The position numbers and the translations under genes are program-made. This document shows, one piece after another, positions 51,454-60,900 of a stretch of DNA of 64,000 nucleotides. The notes below the pieces were generated by a model. It did not search any database, was not told the DNA's origin, and saw only the letters and a program-made list of their open reading frames with translations. How positions within the stretch are numbered: position 1 is the stretch's first letter; each line of letters opens with the position of its first letter. Source of the DNA: Halomonas sp. (lineage in GTDB: Bacteria > Pseudomonadota > Gammaproteobacteria > Pseudomonadales > Halomonadaceae); contig JAGYKP010000081.1 of NCBI GenBank assembly GCA_018401555.1, positions 124,001 to 188,000 of the forward strand, written 5' to 3'.

Positions 51454-51641
51454 CATGGTCGAATCAACCCCTTCCGGCGCGAGCCGCATGCAGTGTCAGA
51501 AACTGGTGAGGCCACCATCTTACCACAGCGGAAAATGAGCCAGGATGAAAATGCTGCGCTGCTCATATGAGCCAGATGCAAGTTTACGGCGTCACAGCGG
51601 CCGCCAGGCGGCGGGGCAGACGACCCCCCGGGGGGAGCGTG

Positions 51642-51647
51642 TATACT
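51642..51647 (+). promoter_or_regulatory. -10 box before xseB-ispA-dxs
   Basis: TATACT lies 54 bases before the xseB ATG, with a GTGTATACTG surrounding. No clear -35 is seen; a GC-rich inverted repeat (CCCCCCGGGGGG) lies directly upstream. Confidence 0.4.
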
Positions 51648-51700
51648 GTCGCCCCTTGGATGATCTCTTTCTGACTTTCGGGGCGGTTTAAAGGAGCAGC

Positions 51701-51991
51701 ATGGCAGAGCGCAACGAGCGGTCCCGTGAGCCGCAGGCCGACGACACCGCGAGCGGTGACTTCGCCGCCACCGTCGAGCGGCTCGAGGGCCTGGTGGCAC
51801 GACTGGAGTCCGGCGAGCTTTCGCTGGAGGACTCGCTTGCCGCCTTCGAGGAGGGAGTAAGGCTGACTCGCGATGCCCAGCGCCGCCTCGACGAGGCGGA
51901 GCTCAAGGTGCGCACCCTGACCGAAGGCACCCAGGGCGGTATCGAACTCGAACCCTTCGTGCCGCCGTCGGAGGGCGATGGTGAACGCTGA
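51701..51991 (+). CDS. xseB: Exodeoxyribonuclease VII small subunit
   Basis: XseB binds XseA to form the exonuclease VII complex that degrades single-stranded DNA. It is short and helical: FAATVERLEGLVARLESGELSLEDSLAAFEEGVRLTRDAQRRLDEAELKV is the family signature. It is 96 residues and intact, with a GGAG before the ATG. It overlaps ispA by 14 bases; the xseB-ispA-dxs order is conserved in gammaproteobacteria. Confidence 0.94.
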   Translation: MAERNERSREPQADDTASGDFAATVERLEGLVARLESGELSLEDSLAAFEEGVRLTRDAQRRLDEAELKVRTLTEGTQGGIELEPFVPPSEGDGER

Positions 51992-52864
51992 CACCCTGAC
52001 CACCCTGCTGGCCGCCGATCGCGTGCGGGTGGATGCCCGCCTCGAGGCGCTGTTCGTCGAGCGCGCCGCTCCCGCACCGCGCCTCGAGGCCGCCATGCGT
52101 CACGGCGTGCTGGTGGGAGGCAAGCGGTTGCGCCCGCTGCTGGTGTATGCCGCCGGCCGCGCCCTGGGGGCCGATGACGCCACCCTCGACGCCCCGGCCA
52201 TGGCCATCGAGCTGATCCACGCCTACTCGCTGGTCCACGATGACCTGCCGGCCATGGACGACGACGACCTGCGCCGCGGGCAGCCCACGGTGCACCGCGC
52301 CTATGACGAGGCCACCGCGATCCTCGCCGGTGATGCGCTGCAGTCGCTGGCCTTCGAGGTGATTGCCCGTACCCGGCACCCCCGCCTGGCGGCGATGATC
52401 GCCAGCCTCGCCGAGGCGGCGGGGCGCGACGGCATGGTGGCCGGCCAGGCACTGGACCTCGATGCCGTGGGTGGCCACCCCGATGTCGTGGCCCTGGCCA
52501 CCATGCACGCCCACAAGACCGGGGCGCTGATCCGTGCCGCGGTGCGCCTGGGCGGACTGGCGGCGGTGGCCGAGGACGATGCCAGCCTGGCCGCCCTGGA
52601 TGCCTATGCCCGGGCCATCGGGCTGGCCTTCCAGATCCACGACGACGTACTCGATGTGATCGGTGATACCGCCATCCTGGGCAAGGCCTCGGGGCCGACG
52701 CCGCCCGCGACAAGCCCACCTATCCGACCCTGCTGGGTCTCGAGGGCGCCCGCTCCCGGGCGGCGGGGCTGGTCGAGGAGGCCGTCGCCGCCCTGGCGCC
52801 GCTGGGTGAACCCGCGCGGCCGCTGGCGGCGCTGGCCCGATACATGATCGAGCGTGACCACTGA
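51978..52864 (+). CDS. ispA: Farnesyl diphosphate synthase (frameshifted near 3' end)
   Basis: This prenyltransferase joins IPP with DMAPP/GPP to make farnesyl-PP. It has [14 protein letters not shown], the first aspartate-rich motif [30 protein letters not shown] and the second aspartate motif [13 protein letters not shown]. The G4 run at 52691-52694 is one base short: adding a G restores [30 protein letters not shown] and the rest to the TGA at 52862-52864. Restored length is about 295 residues. It overlaps xseB and precedes dxs by 16 bases. Confidence 0.93.
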
Positions 52865-52880
52865 CACGACAGATGCCCAC

Positions 52881-54826
52881 ATGAAGCTGTTCGATGACAT
52901 TCCCGTCGAGCGTCCGGCCACGCCGCTGCTCGACACCCTGGATACCCCGGCGGCGCTGCGCGCCATGACCACCGCGCAGCTGGCGCAGGTGGCCGACGAG
53001 CTGCGCGCCTACCTGCTCTACAGCGTGGGGGTCTCCGGGGGGCACTTCGGAGCCGGCCTCGGCGTCGTGGAGCTCACCGTGGCCCTGCATCAGGCGCTGG
53101 AGACCCCCCATGATCGCCTGGTGTGGGACGTCGGCCACCAGGCCTACCCGCACAAGATCCTCACCGGGCGCCGCGAGGCGATGCCCAATATCCGCCACCA
53201 TGGCGGGCTGGCGGCCTTCCCGCGGCGCGCCGAGTCGGAGTACGACACCTTCGGGGTGGGTCATTCCAGCACCTCGATCTCGGCGGCGCTGGGCATGGCG
53301 CTGGCCGCCCGCACCCGAGGCGAGCAGCGGCGTGTCTGCGCGGTGATCGGCGATGGTGCCCTGACCGCCGGGATGGCCTTCGAGGCCCTGGCCCATGCCG
53401 GTCACGTCGACGCCAACCTGCTGGTGGTGCTCAACGACAACGAGATGTCGATCTCCGAGAATGTCGGCGGCATGGCCAGCTACCTGGCGCGCATCCTGAC
53501 CAGCAAGCCCTATACCACCATGCGCGAGAGCGGCAAGAAGGTGCTCTCCCACCTGCCCGGGGCGCTGGAGCTGGCGCGGCGCACCGAGGAGCACATGAAG
53601 GGCATGGTCAGCCCGGCTACCCTGTTCGAGGAGATGGGCTTCAACTATATCGGCCCCATCGACGGTCATGACCTGCCGCTGCTGGTGCAGACCCTGCGCA
53701 ACATGCGTGACCTGGAGGGCCGCAGTTCCTCCACGTCAAGACCTGCAAGGGCAAGGGCTTCTTGCCCGCCGAGGCCGACCCCATCGGCTACCATGCCATC
53801 ACCAAGCTGGAGAAGAACGGCGCCGCCGCCGCCGCCCGAGCCGGCGGTGCCGGCCAGCAAGGGCAGGAAGTACTGCAACGTCTTCGGCGACTGGCTGTGC
53901 GACATGGCCGCCGCCGATGAACGGCTGATCGGCATCACGCCGGCGATGCGCGAGGGCTCCGACCTGGTGCGCTTCTCGCAGCAGTATCCCGAGCGCTACT
54001 TCGATGTGGCCATCGCCGAGCAGCATGCGGTGACCCTGGCCGCGGGCATGGCCTGCGAGGCCATGAAGCCGGTGGTGGCGATCTACTCCACCTTCCTGCA
54101 GCGCGGCTACGACCAGCTGATCCACGACGTGGCGGTGCAGGACCTCGATGTCACCTTCGCCATCGACCGCGCCGGCCTGGTGGGCGAGGACGGCCCCACC
54201 CACCACGGCAACCTCGACCTCTCCTACCTGCGCTGCGTGCCCGGCCTGGTGGTGCTGGCGCCGGCCGACGAGGCGGAGTGCCGCGCCATGCTCAGCGCCG
54301 CCTACCACCACCCGGCCCCGCCGCGGTGCGCTATCCGCGGGGCAGCGGGCCGGGTGTCGAGATTCCCGCCCACCTGGAGCCGGCCCCCATCGGGCGGGCG
54401 CAGGTGCGTCGCGAGAGCGGCGCCGAGGCAGGGCGGCGCGTCGCGCCTGCTCGCGCTTCGGCAGCCTCAACACCCCGGCCGCCGAGGTGGCGGGAGCGGC
54501 TCGATGCCAGCCACCTCAACATGCGTTCGGTAAAGCCCACCTGGATCGCGAGGCGGTGCTGGCCGCGACGGCAGACCACGACCTGCTGGTGACCCTGGAG
54601 GAGAACGTGGTGGCCGGGGGGCCGGCAGCGCGGTCAACGAGCTGCTGGCCGCCGAGGGCGTGCGGGTGGCGGTGCTCAACCCGGGATTGCCCTGATGCCT
54701 TCGTCAGAGCACGGCAAGCCCGCCGAGCTGCTCGCCGAGTGCGGCCTGGACGCGGACGGCATCGAGGCCGCCATCCGTCGTCGCCTGGAGGGTGCTGACG
54801 CTGCCGCGATAGAGGAGACTCGCTGA
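52881..54826 (+). CDS. dxs: 1-deoxy-D-xylulose-5-phosphate synthase (several frameshifts)
   Basis: This is the thiamine-diphosphate enzyme at the start of the MEP isoprenoid pathway. It has [46 protein letters not shown] (TPP motif begins GDG), [12 protein letters not shown] and [11 protein letters not shown]. The second half has [39 protein letters not shown] (with the catalytic E). Frameshifts occur near 53728 (one C missing restores [15 protein letters not shown]), 53838, 54320, 54430, 54490, 54620 and 54690. Normal length is about 630. The gene is essential, so error is likely. It overlaps djlA at TGATG. Confidence 0.9.
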
Positions 54827-55593
54827 TGTGGATCGTCGTCCTGATCGGTGCCGGCCTGGGGTTCATGATCGGCGGTCCCGTGGGCGCGCTGGTCGGTGGC
54901 GGGCTCGGTTACTGGCTCGTCGCGCGCCTGCGCCGCAGCATGCTGGGCAAGCTGGCCGCATCTCAGGCGCAGTTCCTCGAATCGACCTTCGCGGTCATGG
55001 GTTGCCTGTGCAAGGCCGATGGCCAGGTCACCGAGGACGAGCTGGACGCCTCGCGACAGCTGTGGGATCGCCTGCGCCTGAACGAGGCCCAGCGCGCCCG
55101 TGCCCGGGCCGACTTCAACCGTGGCAAGGCGGCGGACTTCGACCTCGATGCCGAGCTGGCCAAGGTGCGCAGCCTGCTGGGCAACCAGCCCGCCCTGCGC
55201 CAGGTGTTCCTGCAGGTACAGCTGGCGGCGATCGCCGCCGACGGCCGCCTGCATCCCGCCGAGCGCGAGATGCTGATGCGGGTGGTGCGCGGGCTGGGCT
55301 GCTCCGAGGCGGAGATCGCCCAGGTCGAGGCCATGCTGCACGGTGGCGGAGAGCAGGCCGGGGGTGGTGTGGCCAGCGGCCCCTCCCTGGCCGATGCCTA
55401 CCGGGTGCTGGGGGTCGAGGAGGACGCCAGCGATGCCGAGATCAAGAAGGCCTATCGGCGCCTGATGAGCCAGAACCACCCCGACAAGCTCGCCGCCAAG
55501 GGACTGCCAGAGAGCATGCGCGAGGTCGCCCGGGAGCGCACCAGCGAGATCGGCAACGCCTACGAGCGCATCCGCAAGGCGCGTGATACCTGA
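54826..55593 (+). CDS. djlA: DnaJ-like membrane co-chaperone DjlA
   Basis: DjlA is anchored in the inner membrane and stimulates DnaK. It has a glycine-rich N-terminal helix (IVVLIGAGLGFMIGGPVGALVGGGLGYW, residues ~3-30), a central TerB-like domain (FLESTFAVMGCLCKADGQVTEDELDASR to about 175) and a C-terminal J domain (SLADAYRVLGVEEDASDAEIKKAYRRLMSQNHPDKL) with HPD. It is 255 residues and intact. Its ATG overlaps the dxs stop. Confidence 0.93.
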   Translation: MWIVVLIGAGLGFMIGGPVGALVGGGLGYWLVARLRRSMLGKLAASQAQFLESTFAVMGCLCKADGQVTEDELDASRQLWDRLRLNEAQRARARADFNRGKAADFDLDAELAKVRSLLGNQPALRQVFLQVQLAAIAADGRLHPAEREMLMRVVRGLGCSEAEIAQVEAMLHGGGEQAGGGVASGPSLADAYRVLGVEEDASDAEIKKAYRRLMSQNHPDKLAAKGLPESMREVARERTSEIGNAYERIRKARDT

Positions 55594-55618
55594 CCCGGGA
55601 CTGGTGCAAGCGTCGGGC

Positions 55619-56287
55619 TCAGGCCGCGAAGGGCAGTACGGCGGTGTAGACCGCGAAGTAGTGGAGAATGCTGCCGCCCAGCACGAACAGGTGCCAGATG
55701 ACGTGGTTGAAGGGAATCGCGCGCACGGCATAGAAGAGCACGCCGAGGGTGTAGGTGAGGCCGCCGGCCACCAGCAGGGTGAGCCCCGCGGACGACAGCC
55801 GCTCGACCATCTCGCCGCCGGCGAAGAGGATCAGCCAGCCCATCAGCAGGTAGATGCCGACGCGCAGCGCCGCGAAGCGGTGGGGCCAGGCCAGCTTGCA
55901 GGCGATGCCCCCCAGCGCCAGCCCCCAGACGGTGACGAACAGCGCCCAGCCGGTGGGGCCGCGCAGGTTGACCAGCAGGAAGGGCGTGTAGGTGCCGGCG
56001 ATCAGCAGATAGATCGCGCAGTGATCCAGCAGTTGGAACTGGCGCTTGCGGCGAGAGTCGCGGACGCCGTGGTAGAGCGTCGAGGCGGTGTAGAGCAGTA
56101 CCAGACTGGTGCCGTAGAGGCCGATGCCGGCCAGCTTCCAGGGGTCGAGGTGGGGCGCCAGGCTGGCCATAACCAACAGGACCGTGACCCCGGCCAGGCT
56201 AAGCAGCGCACCGATTGCGTGGCTGATGCTGTGCAGCCACTCCTCGGCGGCGCTGAAGGTCTCCCTGTCGCGGGATGGCTGGTTCAT
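55619..56287 (-). CDS. Hemolysin III / PAQR-family membrane protein
   Basis: This is a seven-helix membrane protein of the PAQR family, a putative metal-dependent hydrolase. It has EEWLHSISHAIGALLSLAGV near the start, SLVLLYTASTLYHG and DHCAIYLLIAGTYTPF, which include the conserved histidines, then FNHVIWHLFVLGGSILHYFAVY with the late His pair. It is 222 residues and intact. The function in bacteria is not clear. It is convergent with djlA and lies downstream of ribA. Confidence 0.9.
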   Translation of the reverse strand: MNQPSRDRETFSAAEEWLHSISHAIGALLSLAGVTVLLVMASLAPHLDPWKLAGIGLYGTSLVLLYTASTLYHGVRDSRRKRQFQLLDHCAIYLLIAGTYTPFLLVNLRGPTGWALFVTVWGLALGGIACKLAWPHRFAALRVGIYLLMGWLILFAGGEMVERLSSAGLTLLVAGGLTYTLGVLFYAVRAIPFNHVIWHLFVLGGSILHYFAVYTAVLPFAA

Positions 56288-56340
56288 CGGGTCTCCTCCC
56301 CTGTCCAGGGGTCGCCCCGATGCGGGAGGAGGTCCCGTCT

Positions 56341-56976
56341 TCAGGGCTTGCGTTCGATATCCACGTCGTCGGCCTGGGTGAAATCGCCCAGCACCATCAT
56401 GTGGCCGAGCTTGCCGGCCTTGGTAGAAAGATAGTGTTCATTGTGGGGATTGAGACCGGTGGTCAGCGGCACGCGTTCCACGACGTTGACGCCGGCCTGG
56501 GTCAGGGCGTCGACCTTGCGCGGGTTGTTGGTCATCAGGCGCAGTCCCGCGATGCCCAGGTGGTCGAGCATCGGCACGCAGAGATCATAGCGGCGCAGGT
56601 CGGCGGCGAAGCCCAGCTGCTCGTTGGCCTCCACGGTATCGGCGCCCTGGTCCTGGAGGTGATAGGCGCGGATCTTGTTGAGCAGCCCGATGCCGCGCCC
56701 CTCCTGGCGCAGGTAGAGCAGTACGCCGCGGCCCTCCTCGGCGATGCGCTTGAGGGCCTCCTGGAGCTGATAGCCGCAGTCGCAGCGCATCGAGAAGAGC
56801 GCATCGCCGGTCAGGCACTCCGAGTGCACCCGACCCAGCACCGGCTCGCCGTCGGCCACGTCGCCCAGGGTCAGGGCGATATGATCCTTGCCGGTGGCCT
56901 CGTCCTCGAAGCCGTGCATGGTGAAGGTGGCCCAGGGCGTGGGCAGACGGGAGGCGGCGATAAAGCGAATCGTCAC
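56341..56976 (-). CDS. ribA: GTP cyclohydrolase II
   Basis: RibA opens the imidazole ring of GTP to start riboflavin synthesis. It shows [27 protein letters not shown] with the zinc-binding Cys residues, [22 protein letters not shown] and [27 protein letters not shown]. It is 211 residues and intact, a monofunctional form. It lies upstream of the PAQR gene in the same direction, about 50 bases apart. It diverges from hemE. Confidence 0.95.
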   Translation of the reverse strand: MTIRFIAASRLPTPWATFTMHGFEDEATGKDHIALTLGDVADGEPVLGRVHSECLTGDALFSMRCDCGYQLQEALKRIAEEGRGVLLYLRQEGRGIGLLNKIRAYHLQDQGADTVEANEQLGFAADLRRYDLCVPMLDHLGIAGLRLMTNNPRKVDALTQAGVNVVERVPLTTGLNPHNEHYLSTKAGKLGHMMVLGDFTQADDVDIERKP

Positions 56977-57112
56977 GGGTTACCTCGGTATCAGGCCGCG
57001 GGCGGCGCCGCAGGAGTGGGCGGTATTCTATCAGGAAGGCCGGCGAGGCTCACGACCGGGGCGCAAGCATCGGGTACAATGGCGGACACATTTCCCGTGG
57101 ATGACCGCCTGC

Positions 57113-58189
57113 ATGGAACTCAAGAACGATCGCTTTCTGCGCGCCCTGGCGCGTCAGCCGGTGGACCGCACCCCGGTCTGGATGATGCGCCAGGCCGGAC
57201 GCTACCTGCCGGAGTATCGCGCCACCCGCGCCGTGGCCGGCAACTTCATGGACCTGTGCCGCAACCAGGAGCTGGCCTGCGAGGTGACCCTGCAGCCCCT
57301 GGAGCGCTATCCGCTGGACGCGGCGATCCTGTTCTCGGATATCCTCACCATCCCCGATGCCATGGGCCTGGGGCTCTACTTCGAGACCGGCGAGGGGCCC
57401 AAGTTCCGCAAGCCGGTACGCAGCGCCGAGGAGGTGGCGGCGCTCAGCGTGCCCGACGCCGAGCGCGATCTCGACTACGTGATGCGCGCGGTCTCGACGA
57501 TCCGCCGCGAGCTGAACGGACGCGTGCCGCTGATCGGCTTCTCCGGCAGCCCCTGGACGCTGGCCACCTACATGGTCGAGGGCAGCTCCAGCAAGGACTT
57601 CCGGCATATCAAGACCATGCTCTACGATACGCCCAGCGTGATGCATGACCTGCTCGACACCCTGGCCACGGCGGTGACCGACTACCTGAACGCCCAGATC
57701 CGCGCCGGCGCCCAGGCGGTGCAGATCTTCGACACCTGGGGTGGCGCCCTCTCCACGCCGGCCTACCTGGAGTTCTCGCTGCGTTACATGGAGCAGATCG
57801 TCGCCGGCCTGATCCGCGAGCACGAGGGGCGCCGTGTGCCGGTGATCCTGTTCACCAAGAACGGCGGCCAGTGGCTCGAGGATATCGCCCTGGCGGGTTC
57901 CGACGCCGTGGGCCTGGACTGGAGCACCGAACTCTCGGATGCCCGCGCCCGGGTGGGTCACAAGGTGGCGCTGCAGGGCAACCTCGACCCCAACGTGCTG
58001 TTCGCCCGTCCGTCGGCGATTCGTGCCGAGGTGGCGCGCATCCTGGAGAGCTATGGCGAGGGGCCCGGTCACGTCTTCAACCTGGGGCATGGCATCAGCC
58101 AGTTCACCGACCCCGATCACGTCACCGCCTTCATGGAGGCGCTGCATGACCTGAGCCCCGCCTACCACCGCAGCATCCCTCATGGCTGA
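57113..58189 (+). CDS. hemE: Uroporphyrinogen decarboxylase
   Basis: HemE converts uroporphyrinogen III to coproporphyrinogen III in heme synthesis. It has [32 protein letters not shown] (substrate-binding R residues), [14 protein letters not shown] with the catalytic Asp, [16 protein letters not shown] and GNLDPNVLF, then FNLGHGI. It is 358 residues and intact. I chose the ATG at 57113 because the family similarity begins at MELKND; the frame is open further upstream. A TACAAT box lies about 40 bases before it. Confidence 0.96.
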   Translation: MELKNDRFLRALARQPVDRTPVWMMRQAGRYLPEYRATRAVAGNFMDLCRNQELACEVTLQPLERYPLDAAILFSDILTIPDAMGLGLYFETGEGPKFRKPVRSAEEVAALSVPDAERDLDYVMRAVSTIRRELNGRVPLIGFSGSPWTLATYMVEGSSSKDFRHIKTMLYDTPSVMHDLLDTLATAVTDYLNAQIRAGAQAVQIFDTWGGALSTPAYLEFSLRYMEQIVAGLIREHEGRRVPVILFTKNGGQWLEDIALAGSDAVGLDWSTELSDARARVGHKVALQGNLDPNVLFARPSAIRAEVARILESYGEGPGHVFNLGHGISQFTDPDHVTAFMEALHDLSPAYHRSIPHG

Positions 58190-58580
58190 AGTGCCCTGGC
58201 GCGAGGGCCTTCGTCGCCTGCACGACCGGCGCCGCCTGTGGGCGGCGCTGGCCGTTGTGGCGGCCATGGTCATCGCCCTGGGCAGTCTGACCCCGGGTGA
58301 CGAGATGCCCAGCCAGCTGCCCTGGGACAAGCTCAACCACTTCGTCGGCTATGCCGGCCTCGCCGGCCTGATCGGCCTGGCCGGAGTACGCCTGCCGCTG
58401 GCCTTCCTGCTCGCGGCGGGTTACGGCGGCATGGTCGAGTTCGCCCAGGTTCCGGTGCCGGGGCGCAGTGGCGGCGACTGGGCCGATATCCTGGCCAACG
58501 GCCTCGGCGCCGGCTCTGCCGTGCTGCTGCTGGCCGGCCTGCGTCGGCTTATGCGGATCACCCGGCCGCGGCTTGAAGTC
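58182..58580 (+). CDS. VanZ-like family membrane protein (3' end unclear)
   Basis: This small membrane protein shows VanZ-type helices: [22 protein letters not shown], then [41 protein letters not shown], and [27 protein letters not shown]. The motif order (DKLNHF, E-Q, D-ANG) is the family pattern. The frame runs on to 59090 without a stop, but VanZ similarity ends near codon 130. The rest is the shadow of a gene on the other strand, so I infer a lost stop at about 58580. It overlaps the hemE end by 8 bases. Confidence 0.7.
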
Positions 58581-58610
58581 AGGCTTCTCTGCGACCGGAG
58601 GCGCGGTCTG

Positions 58611-59095
58611 CTAGAGGCGCGGCTCCCCGGCCCTAGGTTCGGCATGGGAGGCGCTGGCGAGGTCCAGGGAGGGCTCGCGGCCGCCGCGGGAGCGCAGCGG
58701 CTCGGCGGGACGGGTCACCCGGGCGCTGCCTACCGCCTCGCCCTCGGTGGACAGGGGGCGGGCCTCGCTGGTCCAGGCGGCCTGGGGGTCATGCACCGCC
58801 GGACGGCGCTCCCAGGAGCGGGTGATCACCGGCCCGGCGCCCAGCTGGCTGGCCAGGTGGTGGGGCAGCAGCCACAGCTCGGCCATCAGGCGCAGCAGCA
58901 TGGCGGCCAGCAGCCACAGGCCACCGCCCAGCGCCAGGCTGGGCCAGGCCTCCTGCCAGGTGGCGGCCGCCAGCCACGGCGTGCGCGGGCGAGCCATAGT
59001 GCCGCACCAGCCGCGAGGCCGACCTGCAGCAGCAGGTGGCAGGTGAGCAGGGTGCCGCGTGACAGCGGGCGGCGGGGAAACAGTAACTGACGCAT
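58611..59095 (-). CDS. Hypothetical membrane protein (frameshifted)
   Basis: The N-terminus begins MRQLLFPRRPLSRGTLLTCHLLLQVGLAAGAALW, then shifts frame near 59000 and continues SLALGGGLWLLAAMLLRLMAELWLLPHHLASQL. It has two hydrophobic helices and a polar, R/E-rich C-terminal tail (to about 160 residues). No family recognised. The adjacent host-attachment gene is divergent. The frame lies opposite the VanZ extension, which is why only one strand can be coding there. Confidence 0.5.
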
Positions 59096-59303
59096 CGGGG
59101 TCCTCCCGGGGGCACATCGTGGAGATGAGACGCGCCGACATCCCTGCCGGCCAGCTGGGATGCTACCCCAGATCAAGCTTCCCTGCAGTTGTCGCCGATC
59201 GACGTCGGTAGCGGGTTGACCCGCGTCAAGGCACTTGCCATGGTTGATCCAGAAGCGGTCGGCGCATCGCCGGCCGCCGTACCACCGGTATCGAGGAGTG
59301 GCT

Positions 59304-59732
59304 ATGACAACCTATATCGTGGTGGCGGATGCGGCGCGGGCGCGGATCTTCACCCGCGACGCGCTCAAGCTGGTCGAACAGGATAGCCTGGTGCATTCGG
59401 CGAGTCGGCTGCACGAGGGCGATCTGGTGACGGATCGCGGCTCCGACGTGCATGAGTCGACGTCGAACAGCTCGCGCTCCTCCGGTGGCGAGAGTACGGC
59501 GCGTACCCATGAGGAGCAGGTGTTCGCCAAGGAGGTGACCGATCGTCTCTATCAGGCGCGCATCGACAACAGTATGGAGAAGCTGATCCTGGTCGCCCCG
59601 GCCCGCTTCCTCGGCCAGCTGCGCGACAAGCTCGATGGCCCCACCGCGAAGCTGGTGATCCACTCCCTGACCAAGGACCTCACCAAGGCGAGCCTCGAGG
59701 ATATCCAGGAGGCGGTCAGCGACATGCGCTGA
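59304..59732 (+). CDS. Host attachment family protein
   Basis: This belongs to the family often annotated as 'host attachment protein' or 'protein required for attachment to host cells', of unknown biochemical role. It starts TYIVVADAARARIFTRD, the family's N-terminal pattern, and continues to HEEQVFAKEVTDRLYQARIDNSMEKLILVAPARFLGQLRDKL. It is 142 residues and intact. I chose ATG 59304, which has AGGAG upstream. A terminator hairpin follows. The name does not imply a host for this organism. Confidence 0.82.
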   Translation: MTTYIVVADAARARIFTRDALKLVEQDSLVHSASRLHEGDLVTDRGSDVHESTSNSSRSSGGESTARTHEEQVFAKEVTDRLYQARIDNSMEKLILVAPARFLGQLRDKLDGPTAKLVIHSLTKDLTKASLEDIQEAVSDMR

Positions 59733-60739
59733 CAGGTCGGCTTTCGCGACTGGCATCGGGCCCGGCAGTGCCGGGCCCGATGCCGTTCGAGGCGCGCGTC
59801 GTGATACGTCATCAGGGGCACTGGCGGCAGGTCGATCTGGTCGCTGCGGGTCACGCCTTCGGTCATCTGCCGGCACAGCTTGAGGAACTCGCGCATGCCG
59901 GTGGCGAGATACTTGTGGCGGTGCCAGATGAAGGTGAACTGACGGCTCAGGTCCAGTTCCGGGGTGGCGATGGGCACCAGGCTGCCGCGGCGGAAGGCAT
60001 CACGCAGCGCCAGTCGCGAGACGCAGCCGATGCCCAGCCCCGACTCCACTGCACGCTTGATGCCCTCGGTGTGCTCCAGCTCCAGCAGCACGTTGAAGCG
60101 CCCGCGGCGATGGCGGGCCGCCTGCTCCAGGGTCAGGCGCGTGCCCGAGCCCTCCTCGCGCATGATCCAGGCTTCACGCAGCAGCCGACCCAGCTCCACC
60201 TCGCCGGCCCCGGCCAGGGGGTGGCGGGGCGAACAGAACACCACCAGCTCGTCCTCCACCCAGGGCTGGGTGACCACATCCTCCTCCTCGCACTGCCCCT
60301 CGATCAGCCCCAGGTCCAGCCGGTGGTGGCGCACGCTGTCGATGATGGTGCGGGTATTGCGCACCGCCAGGCGTACCCGGCTGCCGGGGTAGCGCTGCAT
60401 GAAGTCGCTGATCAGCAGGGTGGCCAGATAGTTGCCGATGGTCAGGGTGGCGCCGACGTCGAGCACGCCGATGCCCTGCTGGCCGTGGAGCAGCTCCTCC
60501 ACCTCCTCGGCACGGTCGAGCAGCGCCACCGCCTTGGGCAGCAGCTGGAAGCCCAGGGCATTGAGGCGCAGGCGCTTGCCGTGGCGGTCGAGCAGCTGGC
60601 AATCGAACTGGCGCTCCAGCTCGGCGAGGGCGCTGCTGGCGGCGGACTGGGAGAGCGCCAGGGCGCGAGCCGCCCGCGATACGCTCTCGTGCTGGGCCAC
60701 CGCCACGAAGACCTCCAGCTGGCGCAGGGTGAAGCGCAT
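59552..60739 (-). CDS. LysR-family regulator, FinR-like
   Basis: It has an N-terminal LysR helix-turn-helix (RFTLRQLEVFVAVAQHESVSRAARALALSQSAASSALAELERQF) and a type-2 periplasmic-binding effector domain (LDVGATLTIGNYLATLLI, LDLGLIEGQCEEEDV, GSGTRLTLEQAARHR and GLGIGCVSRLAL). Similarity ends near PPVPL (codon ~310). The remaining frame reads through the terminator hairpin and antisense to the host-attachment gene, so a stop near 59790-59810 was probably lost by an indel. It is divergent from fpr, the arrangement of FinR and fpr in Pseudomonas, where FinR activates fpr under redox stress. Confidence 0.85.
   Translation of the reverse strand: MRFTLRQLEVFVAVAQHESVSRAARALALSQSAASSALAELERQFDCQLLDRHGKRLRLNALGFQLLPKAVALLDRAEEVEELLHGQQGIGVLDVGATLTIGNYLATLLISDFMQRYPGSRVRLAVRNTRTIIDSVRHHRLDLGLIEGQCEEEDVVTQPWVEDELVVFCSPRHPLAGAGEVELGRLLREAWIMREEGSGTRLTLEQAARHRRGRFNVLLELEHTEGIKRAVESGLGIGCVSRLALRDAFRRGSLVPIATPELDLSRQFTFIWHRHKYLATGMREFLKLCRQMTEGVTRSDQIDLPPVPLMTYHDARLERHRARHCRARCQSRKPTCQRMSLTASWISSRLALVRSLVREWITSFAVGPSSLSRSWPRKRAGATRISFSILLSMRA
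59752..59784. terminator. Terminator hairpin between the host-attachment and LysR genes
   Basis: A near-perfect 16-bp stem (GGCATCGGGCCCGGCA and its complement) has a minimal loop. It lies 20 bases past the stop of the plus-strand gene. The T-tract is poor on both sides. It marks the likely end of both convergent genes. Confidence 0.6.
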
Positions 60740-60771
60740 GAGGGCAAACTCCGATGACGTATATCAAGGCA

Positions 60772-60790
60772 ATGGATAAAGGTTATCCAT
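60772..60790. promoter_or_regulatory. LysR operator candidate between the regulator and fpr
   Basis: A perfect 8-bp inverted repeat with a 3-base spacer (ATGGATAA-AGG-TTATCCAT) lies 32 bases upstream of the LysR start codon and 110 bases before fpr. This AT-rich dyad in a divergent LysR/target intergenic region is typical of LysR binding sites. Confidence 0.65.
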
Positions 60791-60900
60791 ACAATCCATT
60801 TAACAGATAACGCCTCCTGGCTTAGAATTCAATGCAAATCTTGGAATCGCTTTTATTCTTTTTAGGCATATAACGCCTTCGACCGCATAGAGGAGCCGGC

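Noticed and set aside
58590-59090. Long C-terminal extension of the VanZ-like protein
   Set aside because: It is glycine- and alanine-rich shadow of the minus-strand frame and has no VanZ similarity.
59304-59732. Phage or host-interaction gene suggested by the name 'host attachment'
   Set aside because: The family name comes from one study of a plant-associated species. No phage or secretion genes are near, so I give no such role.
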